From Pseudocoprococcus catus (GTDB taxonomy: Bacteria; Bacillota; Clostridia; Lachnospirales; Lachnospiraceae), in NCBI RefSeq assembly GCF_019734885.1, contig NZ_JAAXCM010000062.1, forward strand, positions 36,845 to 100,844: DNA of 64,000 nucleotides, written 5' to 3'. A program made the translations under genes and the position numbers. Positions 18,037 to 29,200 of the stretch are shown here, piece by piece; position 1 is the stretch's first letter, and each line of letters begins with the position of its first letter. Under the pieces are notes generated by a model. It was not told where the DNA came from. It was given only the letters and a program-made list of their open reading frames with translations, and made no database searches.

Positions 18037-21000
18037 ATGTCGAAATTACAGGACATCCGGGATCTGGCACAGGAACATGCTGTATCAGTGAGCGGTTCCC
18101 CCAGAGACTGGATGGATTATATGAACACAGCATCAAGGTTATACCGTTATTCTTTTTCAGACCAGCTTCTGATCCATGCACAGCATCCGGAAGCAACGGC
18201 CTGTGCATCACTGGAATTATGGAATGAAAAGATGTTCCGATGGGTGAACCGTGGTGCAAGGGGAATCGCCCTGCTTGATGAAACAGGGCAGCATACCAGA
18301 CTCCGTTATGTGTTTGATATTTCGGATACCCACATGGTAGCCGGGGGCAGAAGCCCGTATCTGTGGCAGATGCAGGAACACCAGAGAGAAGAGATCCTCA
18401 CCCATCTGGCAGAGGTCTATGCTCTGGAAGAAAAAGATACAGCAACTTTGCAGGATGCATTGATGGCAGTCGCAAGGGAAATGGTCAGTGATAATCTGGA
18501 GGAATACCTGGACGGATTGGAATATGCTGTAGAAGGTACTTATCTGGAAGATCTGGATGAGGTGACGATCCGCAGTGATTTTCGTCAGCTGGCAACAGAC
18601 AGTGTTTACTATCTGCTTTCCAGGCGATGTGGGCTTGACCCGATGGAACTTCTGGAAGAAGAGGACTTCATGCATATCACAGATTATAACCGTCTGTCTG
18701 TTCTTGCCTTCCTTGGAAATGCGGCAAGCCAGCTCAGTGAGAGTATTTTGATTGATATTGGAAAGACCGTACATAAAATTTCTCTGGAAGAAGCGAGAAA
18801 AGAGGTTGAAAATTCCAATGAAAGGAATTATAATAACTTTATCACGTTAATGCGTAAAACTAAAAACCGTGATGCAGAAACGAAAAAAGAAGAAAATATT
18901 GAAAATGAAGGAGGAACCGATTATGGAACTGACATATCATCGCAAGGGAGATTACCTGTTTCCGAATCTGACCGTAGAGGAGGAAGAAGTGACGATAGGG
19001 AAATACGGGATGCTTCGGAGGAGATTCCTGAAGGAACACAAGAACAGCCTTTATCAGAGCCTGTTCCTGACAGGAAAGCTGAACAGCCATCTGGCAGAAA
19101 TCGAGAAGGCAGCACAGGAGAGGATGGACAGCCAGATGGAGAAATTGCTGAAGAACCATCCGGCACCGGACAAGGAAGCAGACCCGATGGCCTGGACAGC
19201 ACATATGAACGCACTGATGGCAACAGCGGAAGAGAGCATCTTGACGGAATTGGTATACAGCTAGTTGAAGATACAAGAGAAGATGGACTGAGTAAAGCAG
19301 AGGAAGAAATTGCCTCTGCTTTATCTTTGCCCGAATATCCAACTGCAAATGAACAAAGACGGCAGATCGAGGAAAGAGCAGCAGCCCTTTATGCCGGAGA
19401 AATCCCGATTCCAGAAAGCGTTGTCGATGATATTTTACGGACAGGAGGAAACCGGGCGGGCAGTCAACTTCGTATCATCTATAATTTTATGAGCGAACAG
19501 GCCCCGGAGGAATATACGGAGTTTGTGAAGCGTGAATACCGCAAAGGTGGAAAAGGCTTTCAGATTGATGGAAGTGAATATTCGGTCTGGTTTGATGAAA
19601 CCGGGATGCAGATCGTAGTGGGGCATACGGTCACAGACCAGATTTTAGATAAGGCATTTTTATCATGGGAAGATGTCAGCGGACGTATCCATCAGCTTTT
19701 AGACCAGGGTGAATATGCACCGCAGTCTGTATTGGATGCAGCAAGAAACAATGCAGTAAAAGAACATGCACAGGCTCTTGCCTATATGAAAGGGGATATG
19801 GCAGAAGGGGTAGCCGAGATTGTTTTTGATGAGGAGGATTTACCACATCTTCACAGTATCTATCCGGAGATCACGGATTATCTGGAAGAAAAGCTGGAAG
19901 ATCCACAGTGGCTTTCGGAACTGAATGAAAGACTGGATGCACTGGCAGAAGCCTATGAAGAAAATCATTCTATTATGCGTTTCCATCATTATAATCCTAT
20001 AAATATCTCAAAGCAGTTTCAGAAGTTTGCGGATGAGGTGATTCCTTATCAGGCTAGGGATGGCTTTGCCTGGAAAGAACATCCGATGTTCATTACACAG
20101 GATGAGATTGATGCTTATCTTGCAGGAGGTGGAGCGTATTCGCAGGGCAGGCTTAGGACGTATTCCTTTTATCTGCTGCATGAAGATGAAAGATCGAGGA
20201 CAGGTTTTATCAAGGAACAGTATGGAATCGGTGGAAGCAGTCATGCACTGTCTGGTGCCGATGATTCACACGCAAACTATGATGGAAAAGGATTATTTCT
20301 TGCAAGAGGTGCTTATGGGAATCCATATACGTCAATTATATTATCCTGGAATAAAGTTGCAAATAGAGTAGCTTATCTGATAAAGAATGACCAGTTCTTG
20401 CAGGCAGAAGATTATGCTCGTATGCCGGAATATGAACGGGAGCAGATGGCAAATAAGGTACTCCGTTTTTATGACCGTCTTCCGGAAGAGATGGACAGAC
20501 CATTTACGGAGGACTTCTTCTGGGAAAAACCAAGAAAAGAAATGATGGCAGTTTTAGAGAATCCAGAGCAGACAGAAGAACTGTTACAGAATATGGATGC
20601 AGCATTGGCAGCTCTTCCATTGGATTTTGAAGCGTATGGGACAAACTATCAGCAAAAAACAGAACTTCTTTCGGAACTTCATCAGTATGCAGAAGGAACC
20701 TATACGATATTCCCGACACCAGAAGCAGAACCATTCTTTACAGAACCGTCAGGGCACCAGATGACCATGTTTGATTTCTTGGATACGAAGGCAGTGGCAG
20801 AACCGACCGTAGTCGATATGTCAGATGTGGAGGAAATAGAAGAGGAAGAGGTTACTGCCGAAGAATCTATTCTGGAAAGTCAGGAACAGGAAACAACGAA
20901 AGATTCTGAGGGACAGGAACCAACTGAACCAGAAGAAGAGACAACAGCTAAAACCGCAGAAGAACTGGCAGAGTCCTGGGATGAGGGTGTTTTTGAGTAT

Positions 21001-24000
21001 CAGGGGTATCACTTTGAAGCAGTAGGGGTATTGCCGGAAGGACTAGAGGGAAAAGATCTGGTTGCACAGACCCGTTCCAATACAGAACTTCATCTGTCGA
21101 CCTATCATACAGAAGATTTCCCTAAATATTCGTATGATGAGTTTTATGCAGTCAGCAATGCACCAACTGCCGATGTGTTCCGGTGCCTGGAAACCGGACG
21201 CAATTATATTCCCGGAGAAAATGAACTGTTTGGATATGAAGGAGAATTCCAGCCATATTTGAAACCGGAAGCAGAAAAGATTGTAACAGAACCGCATAAC
21301 TTTCGGATTCAGGATAATGACCTTGGAGCAGGCGGTCCGAAAGCAAAGTATAAAGCAAATATGGAAGCCATCCATTTGTTACAGACTTTGGAGAAAGAAG
21401 AACGTCTGGCAACACCCGAAGAACAGGAAATCTTATCCCGTTATGTTGGCTGGGGTGGTATCCCACAGGCATTTGAGGAGAGTAACAGCAGCTGGGCGAA
21501 TGAGTATCTGGAATTAAAGAATACTTTATCGCCGGAAGAATACAGTGCAGCAAGGGCATCGACCTTAAATGCTTTTTATACGTCCCCGACCGTGATCCGA
21601 AGTATGTATGAAGTACTGGAAAATATGGGACTGAAACAGGGAAATATTCTGGAGCCGTCCTGTGGTGTCGGTAACTTTATGGGACTGATCCCGGAGAGTA
21701 TGGGCAAAGCCAATATGTACGGTGTGGAACTCGACCCGGTTTCGGGAAGAATCGCAAAACAGCTTTACCAGAAAAACAAGATTGCAGTACAGGGATTTGA
21801 GGAAACCAGTTATCCGGACAGCTTTTTTGACTGTGTGATAGGCAATGTTCCATTTGGGGCGTATCAGGTCAGTGACCGCAGATATGACCGGCATCATTTT
21901 ATGATCCATGATTATTTTATTGCAAAATCCCTTGATCTGGTGCGTCCAGGCGGCGTAGTTGCAGTAGTAACTTCCAGTGGAACGATGGATAAGCAGAATC
22001 CGGCAGTGAGACAGTATATCGCAAACCGGGCAGAACTGCTTGGAGCCATCCGATTACCGAATAATGCGTTCCAGAGAAATGCCAATACCAGCGTTGTTTC
22101 TGATATTCTGTTTTTCCAGAAAAGGGACAGGGCATCCATTGAGGAACCGGAATGGTTAAATTTAAAGGAAACACCGGAAGGCTATTCGGTCAATGCTTAT
22201 TTTGCAGAGCATCCGGAAATGGTGCTTGGTGATTTTACTACAGAAAGTACCCAGTACGGAAAGCAGGAAGTGACCGTAAAACCAAAAGAAGGAATTACCT
22301 TAGAAGAACAATTAAAAGAAGCTGTCCAGAATATCCATGGTACGATCACGGAACTGGAACTTTCGGATACAGAGTTGGAGGAGGATGTTGTCTCTATCCC
22401 GGCAGACCCGAATGTAAAGAATTTCAGTTTTACCGTAGTGAATGATGAAGTCTATTACCGGGAAAATTCTGTGATGAACCGCATGGATCTTCCGGCTATG
22501 ACAGCGGAACGTGTTAAAGGGCTGGTGAACATCCGTGATATTACGAATGAACTGATCCAGTGCCAGATGGAAGAGGAAAGCGATGAACAGATCACAAAGC
22601 TGCAGGGAAAACTCAATGAAGAATACGATACCTTTACAGCAAAATATGGTCTTATCAGCAGCAATGCCAATAAGCGGGCATTTAGTCAGGACAGCAGCTA
22701 TTGTCTTTTGACTTCTCTGGAATTTCTGGATGATAAGGGAGAACTGAAACGGAAAGCGGATATTTTTACCAAAAGGACGATCCGCAGGGCAGAAACGGTA
22801 ACTTCCGTGGATACTGCCAGTGAAGCACTTGCGGTTTGCATTGGTGAGAGGGCAGGCGTTGACCTTTCCTATATGGCACAGCTTTCAGGGAAAACAGAAG
22901 AGGAGCTTACAGAAGAACTGGCAGGGGTGATCTTTAAGAATCCGATCGGTGAAAAATGGGAGCCGTCGGATGAATATCTTTCTGGAAATGTGAGGGAGAA
23001 ACTGCAGATCGCAAAACAGTTTGCAGAAGATCACCCGGAATATCAGGTGAATGTGCAGTATTTGGAGCAGGTACAGCCAAAAGATCTGGATGCATCAGAG
23101 ATTGAAGCAAGACTTGGGGCAACCTGGATCTCCGAGGATTACATTACACGGTTCATGGCAGAAACATTCCATACACCAAGATATTATGTAGGGAGCAAGG
23201 TCAAAGTCCAGTATGCCGAAGTGACCGGACAGTGGAATGTTATGGGAAAAAATGTGGACAGCTACGGAAATGCCCTTGTTACTTCCACATATGGAACACA
23301 GAGAGCCAATGCCTACCGCCTTTTGGAAGATGCCTTAAACCTTAGAGATACCAAGATTTATGACACGGTACAGGATGCCGATGGGGAACACCGGGAATTA
23401 AATCGGAAGGAAACGATGCTGGCACAGCAGAAGCAGGAGCTGATCAAAGAGGAATTTAAGGAGTGGATATTTAAAGACCTGCACCGACGGGAAGATCTCT
23501 GTAAAATTTATAATGAACGATTTAACAGCATCCGTCCACGGGAATATGATGGAAGCCATATTCAGTTTGTCGGCATGAACCCGGAGATCACCTTGATGCC
23601 GCATCAGAAAAACGCAGTGGCTCATGTGCTGTATGGAAATAATACGTTACTGGCTCATTGCGTAGGAGCAGGAAAGACGTTCCAGATGATCGCAGCCGGT
23701 ATGGAATCAAAACGGCTGGGACTCTCACAAAAGAATCTTTATGTTGTGCCAAACCATCTGACCGAGCAGTGGGGCAGTGATTTCCTACGTCTCTATCCGG
23801 GAGCAAATATCCTGGTGGCAACGAAGAAAGACTTTGAGCCGGCAAACCGAAAACGGTTCTGTTCCCGTATTGCGACAGGGGATTATGATGCCGTGATCAT
23901 CGGCCATACGCAGTTTGAGAAAATCCCTCTTTCAAGAGAACGGCAGATTGCCATGCTGGAAGATCAGATCGCAGATCTTACGTTTTCCATTGAAGAAGCG

Positions 24001-26205
24001 GCACATCAGGCAGGGCAGAATTATACCATCAAGCAGTTGGAAAAAACAAAGAAGAGTCTGCAGGCGAGGATGAAGAAACTCAATGACCAGACCAGAAAGG
24101 ATGATGTGGTAACTTTTGAGCAGTTGGGTGTAGACCGGCTGTTTGTGGATGAGAGCCATAGTTTTAAGAACCTTTTTTTGTATACAAAAATGCGGAATGT
24201 GGCGGGTATCTCACAGACGGATGCACAGAAAAGTTCGGATATGTTTATGAAATGCCGGTATATGGATGAACTGACAGGCGGCAGAGGAATCACCTTTGCT
24301 ACAGGTACTCCTGTATCAAATAGTATGACCGAGCTTTACACTATCATGCGTTATCTCCAGTATGACACACTCATGCGTATGGGTATGGGACACTTTGATT
24401 CCTGGGCGGCAACGTTTGGGGAGACAGTAACCGCAATCGAATTATCACCGGAAGGAACGGGCTATCGTGCGAAAACACGGTTTGCCCGTTTTTTTAATCT
24501 TCCAGAGCTGATCTCCATTTTTAAGGAAGCTGCGGATATTCAGACATCGGATATGCTGAATCTTCCTGTACCGGAAGCAGAGTTTATCAATGAAGTCTTA
24601 AAACCAAGTGAAGAACAGCAGGAAATGGTCAGTGCCTTTTCGGAACGTGCGGAAGAAGTAAGAGCCGGTCTTGTGAATCCAACGGTGGACAACATGCTCA
24701 AGATTACCAATGACGGAAGAAAATGTGCATTGGATCAGAGGCTATTAAATGAACTCCTTCCGGATGCAGAAAAAAGCAAGGTCAATACCTGTGTGGAAAA
24801 TGCTTTTCAGGTATGGGACGAGGGAAAAGCAGATCGGACAACACAGCTGATCTTCTGTGACTTGTCTACTCCAAAAGGGGATGGGACTTTCAATGTATAT
24901 GATGATGTCCGAAACAAACTGGTTGCCAGGGGAATCCCGAAAGAAGAGATTGCGTTTATCCATGAATACAACACGGAGACAAAGAAAGCAGATTTGTTTG
25001 CAAAGGTACGGGCCGGGCAGGTGAGAATCCTTATGGGTTCCACTCCAAAACTCGGTGCTGGTACAAACGTACAGGACAGGCTCATTGCCCTCCATCACCT
25101 TGACTGTCCGTGGAAGCCGTCTGATCTGGAACAGCAGGAAGGACGTATTTTAAGACAGGGAAACCAGAATGACAAAGTAAAGATATTCCGGTATGTGACG
25201 GAGAACACTTTTGATGCGTATATGTGGCAGATTTTGGAGAATAAGCAGAAGTTCATCAGTCAGATCATGACCAGTAAATCCCCGGTCAGGGCCTGTGAAG
25301 ATGTGGATGATACGGCACTGTCCTATGCAGAGATCAAGGCACTTGCTACAGGCAATCCGTACATTAAGGAAAAAATGGATCTGGATGTGCAGGTGAGTAA
25401 ACTGAAACTCTTAAAGGCAAACCATACCAGTCAGATTTACCGTCTGGAATCCGATATTGCAAAGAATTTCCCGGTACAGATCAGTGCATTGAAAGAGCGG
25501 ATTGCCGGGATGCAGATAGATTCCCAGGTAGTAAAAAGCGTGGATTTACAGGATAATGACACGTTTGCCATGACAGTAGGAAATGTCCTTTATGAAGATA
25601 AGAAAGAAGCAGGCGAGGCATTGATCGCTGCCTGTGCAGGACTAAAAACCGTTAGCACCGGTGGAAAGGTCGGGGAATATCATGGGTTTACGTTATCTGC
25701 TTCCTACAATATGTTCTCCAATGCATTTGAACTGACGGTCAAAGGGAAATGTTCTTATAAGCTGGAGATCGGAAAAGACCCGGTAGGAAATATGCAGCGT
25801 ATCCATAACACCCTTTTTTCCATTGACAGGAAGCTGACGGAAAGTGAGCAGAAATTGGAAACCGTACAACAGCAGCTTGCGACTGCACAGGAAGAGGTAA
25901 AGAAACCATTCCCGAAAGAAGCAGAGCTGAATGAAAAGATGGAACGGTTATCCGAGTTAAATGCGTTGCTGAACATGGATGAAAAGGGCAATGAGACGAT
26001 TATGGCAGATGAGGATATTGGCAGAGAAGGAAGTAGCACAGATAGCAGGGATGCTGTAGAAGAAAAAGAACTTCCGGAAACAGCAGACAGAATCCATAAG
26101 CCGTCTATTCTGGAACGCTTAAAGCAGGAGAAGGCACAGCAGAATACAGCGGAACAGCCACCTGTACAGAAAACTGCAAAGAAAAAACACGAACAGGAGT
26201 TATAA
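18037..26205 (+). CDS. giant DNA methylase/SNF2-like helicase polyvalent protein
   Basis: A 2722-residue protein. Residues 1-290 hold an N-terminal module with an ArdC/LtrC-like pattern ([14 protein letters not shown]). Residues 296-409 form a Gly/Glu/Pro/Ser-rich linker that coincides with a nested gene in another frame. The middle contains an N6-methylase-like domain with the SAM motif [13 protein letters not shown] near 1204 and a catalytic-type motif NVPF at about 1270. The C-terminal part is a superfamily 2 helicase: GAGKT at 1877-1881, DESH at 2038-2041, and motif [11 protein letters not shown] near 2368. Helicase-methylase giants like this travel with Tn1549-type ICEs and may protect and process incoming DNA. 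The exact activity is unproven, and NVPF departs from the usual NPPY/F. Confidence 0.9.
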   Translation: MSKLQDIRDLAQEHAVSVSGSPRDWMDYMNTASRLYRYSFSDQLLIHAQHPEATACASLELWNEKMFRWVNRGARGIALLDETGQHTRLRYVFDISDTHMVAGGRSPYLWQMQEHQREEILTHLAEVYALEEKDTATLQDALMAVAREMVSDNLEEYLDGLEYAVEGTYLEDLDEVTIRSDFRQLATDSVYYLLSRRCGLDPMELLEEEDFMHITDYNRLSVLAFLGNAASQLSESILIDIGKTVHKISLEEARKEVENSNERNYNNFITLMRKTKNRDAETKKEENIENEGGTDYGTDISSQGRLPVSESDRRGGRSDDREIRDASEEIPEGTQEQPLSEPVPDRKAEQPSGRNREGSTGEDGQPDGEIAEEPSGTGQGSRPDGLDSTYERTDGNSGREHLDGIGIQLVEDTREDGLSKAEEEIASALSLPEYPTANEQRRQIEERAAALYAGEIPIPESVVDDILRTGGNRAGSQLRIIYNFMSEQAPEEYTEFVKREYRKGGKGFQIDGSEYSVWFDETGMQIVVGHTVTDQILDKAFLSWEDVSGRIHQLLDQGEYAPQSVLDAARNNAVKEHAQALAYMKGDMAEGVAEIVFDEEDLPHLHSIYPEITDYLEEKLEDPQWLSELNERLDALAEAYEENHSIMRFHHYNPINISKQFQKFADEVIPYQARDGFAWKEHPMFITQDEIDAYLAGGGAYSQGRLRTYSFYLLHEDERSRTGFIKEQYGIGGSSHALSGADDSHANYDGKGLFLARGAYGNPYTSIILSWNKVANRVAYLIKNDQFLQAEDYARMPEYEREQMANKVLRFYDRLPEEMDRPFTEDFFWEKPRKEMMAVLENPEQTEELLQNMDAALAALPLDFEAYGTNYQQKTELLSELHQYAEGTYTIFPTPEAEPFFTEPSGHQMTMFDFLDTKAVAEPTVVDMSDVEEIEEEEVTAEESILESQEQETTKDSEGQEPTEPEEETTAKTAEELAESWDEGVFEYQGYHFEAVGVLPEGLEGKDLVAQTRSNTELHLSTYHTEDFPKYSYDEFYAVSNAPTADVFRCLETGRNYIPGENELFGYEGEFQPYLKPEAEKIVTEPHNFRIQDNDLGAGGPKAKYKANMEAIHLLQTLEKEERLATPEEQEILSRYVGWGGIPQAFEESNSSWANEYLELKNTLSPEEYSAARASTLNAFYTSPTVIRSMYEVLENMGLKQGNILEPSCGVGNFMGLIPESMGKANMYGVELDPVSGRIAKQLYQKNKIAVQGFEETSYPDSFFDCVIGNVPFGAYQVSDRRYDRHHFMIHDYFIAKSLDLVRPGGVVAVVTSSGTMDKQNPAVRQYIANRAELLGAIRLPNNAFQRNANTSVVSDILFFQKRDRASIEEPEWLNLKETPEGYSVNAYFAEHPEMVLGDFTTESTQYGKQEVTVKPKEGITLEEQLKEAVQNIHGTITELELSDTELEEDVVSIPADPNVKNFSFTVVNDEVYYRENSVMNRMDLPAMTAERVKGLVNIRDITNELIQCQMEEESDEQITKLQGKLNEEYDTFTAKYGLISSNANKRAFSQDSSYCLLTSLEFLDDKGELKRKADIFTKRTIRRAETVTSVDTASEALAVCIGERAGVDLSYMAQLSGKTEEELTEELAGVIFKNPIGEKWEPSDEYLSGNVREKLQIAKQFAEDHPEYQVNVQYLEQVQPKDLDASEIEARLGATWISEDYITRFMAETFHTPRYYVGSKVKVQYAEVTGQWNVMGKNVDSYGNALVTSTYGTQRANAYRLLEDALNLRDTKIYDTVQDADGEHRELNRKETMLAQQKQELIKEEFKEWIFKDLHRREDLCKIYNERFNSIRPREYDGSHIQFVGMNPEITLMPHQKNAVAHVLYGNNTLLAHCVGAGKTFQMIAAGMESKRLGLSQKNLYVVPNHLTEQWGSDFLRLYPGANILVATKKDFEPANRKRFCSRIATGDYDAVIIGHTQFEKIPLSRERQIAMLEDQIADLTFSIEEAAHQAGQNYTIKQLEKTKKSLQARMKKLNDQTRKDDVVTFEQLGVDRLFVDESHSFKNLFLYTKMRNVAGISQTDAQKSSDMFMKCRYMDELTGGRGITFATGTPVSNSMTELYTIMRYLQYDTLMRMGMGHFDSWAATFGETVTAIELSPEGTGYRAKTRFARFFNLPELISIFKEAADIQTSDMLNLPVPEAEFINEVLKPSEEQQEMVSAFSERAEEVRAGLVNPTVDNMLKITNDGRKCALDQRLLNELLPDAEKSKVNTCVENAFQVWDEGKADRTTQLIFCDLSTPKGDGTFNVYDDVRNKLVARGIPKEEIAFIHEYNTETKKADLFAKVRAGQVRILMGSTPKLGAGTNVQDRLIALHHLDCPWKPSDLEQQEGRILRQGNQNDKVKIFRYVTENTFDAYMWQILENKQKFISQIMTSKSPVRACEDVDDTALSYAEIKALATGNPYIKEKMDLDVQVSKLKLLKANHTSQIYRLESDIAKNFPVQISALKERIAGMQIDSQVVKSVDLQDNDTFAMTVGNVLYEDKKEAGEALIAACAGLKTVSTGGKVGEYHGFTLSASYNMFSNAFELTVKGKCSYKLEIGKDPVGNMQRIHNTLFSIDRKLTESEQKLETVQQQLATAQEEVKKPFPKEAELNEKMERLSELNALLNMDEKGNETIMADEDIGREGSSTDSRDAVEEKELPETADRIHKPSILERLKQEKAQQNTAEQPPVQKTAKKKHEQEL
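18923..19264 (+). CDS. tnpV: TnpV family protein nested out of frame in the helicase gene
   Basis: A complete 113-residue reading frame in the +1 frame relative to the giant helicase gene, beginning at ATG 18923. A perfect ribosome site, GAAGGAGG, lies just upstream. The product looks like TnpV (transposon-encoded protein): [55 protein letters not shown] and the ending ILTELVYS match the family pattern along its whole length. In the same DNA the host frame encodes only a low-complexity linker, as expected where the nested frame is the one under protein-level selection. The function of TnpV is not established. This is not a chance shadow frame: family resemblance, start and ribosome site all agree. 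Confidence 0.8.
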   Translation: MELTYHRKGDYLFPNLTVEEEEVTIGKYGMLRRRFLKEHKNSLYQSLFLTGKLNSHLAEIEKAAQERMDSQMEKLLKNHPAPDKEADPMAWTAHMNALMATAEESILTELVYS

Positions 26206-26212
26206 AAGATTT

Positions 26213-26236
26213 CCCGTCAGAGTTTTCTCTGGCGGG
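26213..26236 (+). other. stem-loop between the two giant genes
   Basis: CCCGTCAGA pairs with TCTGGCGGG (9 bp, one G-U) across a 6-base loop in the 54-base gap. No T-run follows, so it is not a standard terminator. It may stabilise or mark a processing site between the two very long reading frames. Confidence 0.45.
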
Positions 26237-26259
26237 GACATAAAATGGAGGGTTTGTTT

Positions 26260-29200
26260 ATGGCAAATAATATAGAGAAACAGTTAAAGGAAATATCGGA
26301 ACGGCTGGAACAGGGCGTAAAGGAGATTTTTACTTCGGAACGATATACGGAATATTTGAATACCATGTCCAAGTTCCATAATTACAGTTTTAATAACACC
26401 CTTCTGATCACCATGCAGAAACCGGAGGCTACTCTGGTGGCAGGGTATCAGGCGTGGCAGAAGAAATTTAACCGCCATGTAAAGAGAGGGGAAAAAGGAA
26501 TCCAGATCATCGCACCGGCACCCATCCGTGAGAAACAGGAGATTGAAAAGATTGACCCTGTAACAAAAGAGCCGGTGATCGGGGATGACGGTCAGCCGGA
26601 AACAGAGATCGTGGAGATGGTCATTCCAAGGTTTCGTGTGACAACGGTATTTGATGTCAGCCAGACAGAGGGAGAGCCGATTGTAGAGTTGGAAGTACCG
26701 GAACTTACCGGGAGTGTACAGTTTTATGACACGTTTATGGAAGCATTGCAGAACATTTCCCCTGTGCCAATCCGCATGATGGAAATAGAAGGGGAAGCAA
26801 AGGGGTATTATCATCAGACAGAAAAGTATATCGCAATTCAGGAAGATATGAGTAATCTCCAGACCATGAAAACCGGAGTACACGAAGTAAGCCATGCATT
26901 GCTGCATGACCGGGAGGTAATGGATGCGGAAGGGATTTTAAAAGACCGGATAACCAAAGAAGTGGAAGCAGAAAGTATTGCCTATATTGTCTGCAACCAC
27001 TTTGGTCTGGATACTTCCGAATACTCTTTTACCTATATTGCCAGCTGGTGTGAAAGCAAGGATATGAAAGCACTCCGGGCATCTATGGATACCATCCGGA
27101 AAACGTCTGCGGAAGTCATTGAGAATATCGAGACACAGATGCACGAGCTGGAAATGGAAAGACCAGTTCGGGATACTTTTCATAAGGAAGATTTAATTCT
27201 GCATCTTTCAGGCAGTATGGGTTCCGAGTTTACTTATGATCTGATCGAAAACATGAGCAGGGAACAGTTAGAGCAGAATGTGGGGGAATACGTCCGCCTT
27301 CTGGAAAGTGGTGAGATAGAGGAAAATGAGAAACCACTGGAAAGTTTTCTGGAAGAAAAAGGTGCTGCCGTCACACCACTCTATGACAGCAGTGGGCACG
27401 GAGAGAACTATCCGATTGATTTTTATGATGTGGAATATGATGCTGACACAGGCGTTACTTATTTTTCTGACCTTTCTCCGAAAGATCAGGCAGAGATGCT
27501 GGTGCAAAAAGCAGAGTTTCCAAGAAATATTTTTTCGGAAAATGAAAAGGCATTTGTAAATGAATATGCAGAAACCTTCCCTGGACAGGTGGAAAGACTG
27601 AATGACCTGGTATGGGATATGAGGGAATCTTACGATGAAGCCGGTTCAAAGCTGGTGTATGAAGTGATCCAGGCAGCAAGGGCGAACTTCCCAGCGAAAG
27701 AGCCGGAAATTGCAGAAGAAACAGCCATGCAGTATGCCCACCGTCTGATTGAAACAGCAGAAGCTGCCAATACGGGAGATTTCACAGATTCCCAGAGAAA
27801 TCTTATTGTGAATTTTGCATATAAGATGGATGATAAAGACGAAGTGCTTGGACTGGTGAACCGTATGATGACTGCAATCCGCAGACCGGGAAGTGAATAT
27901 ACGAGAAGCCTTATGAATGAAATACAGGCACAGATTGACAATTTCCCGGATGGCATGGTTGGTTTTACAGAAATGCACGAGGCAGGAATCCAGTTAGACC
28001 ATATGCTTCCGCTTACGAAAGACCGTGCATATGAATTGTACCGTGGAGGGGCAGAAATTTATGTGTTACATGGAAATCAAGAGAATCCACAGCTGGCAGA
28101 ATCAACACTTGTAGACACAGAAGATGCAATTCTTGGATATGACGGTATCTTTGGAATCACAGAAACAGAATGGGAAGTGCAGAAAGAAAGAGAAATATCT
28201 GCTACAAAACAGGAAGCACTGGAACAGCAGAGTGCAGAAAAGATTGATGAGACACTTCTTCTGCATGGAGAAAGCGGAAGGTTTGCCATTTATCAGATGG
28301 ATAGTGGGGATGAGCATACTTATCAGTTTATGGGAATGGAATCCGCAAAGAGTCTGGGATATACCATTGACGGAAAGGATTACCGGATGGTTTATGCAGC
28401 ACCATGGATGCCAACAATCACGTTAGAAAATATATTTGAACGCTTTAACATTGACCGACCGGAAGATTTCCGTGGTCATTCTTTATCGGTAAGTGATGTG
28501 ATCGTGATAAACAGGGGTGCAGAGATTACAGCCTATTATGTAGATTCTTTTGGATTTCAGGAACTTCCGGAGTTTGTCCAGCAGAGAATGAACATACTGG
28601 AACATAATTCCGTCAGGGCATATCCGCCAGTTTATAAAGGAACATTGGAACAGGCAATGGGAGAACGGGATGTGGATGCTTATCTGGATTCGAGAAAGTT
28701 AAACATGGACTGCAAGAAAGCAATCGAAGAAGCTATCCGGGAGAATTTTGACGGGCTGCACTTAAAGCAGAATGCAGCAAAAGAAGTCGTGGAACGCTTT
28801 GGGGAAGAACGTATGAATTTTGTTATGGCAAATACCATCCAGGAACTTTCCCATGATGGAAGATTCTCCAGACAGAACAAAGACTGGGCGGAGCATATCG
28901 AAGTCCCGGAAAATATCAGCCGGGGCAGAAATCTGAACCTGGATTATGTGATCGAAAGCCACCCGGCAGTTTTAGATGGGTTTATCGACATGGCAAGAGC
29001 TGAGATCCGGATGCAGAGGATAGAACAGGCGATAGGAGAAAACGAAGTGACGATTACGGCAGAGACAAGAGGGTATGAAGCAGAAGGACATAACGGAACA
29101 TGGCATACGGTTGATGAAAAGGAATATGCCGGGGAGAAGTTTTTCTTAATGGAACAGGATGAATTTGGCTCCGATGTGGCAGGCATTATCGTAGCAGAAA

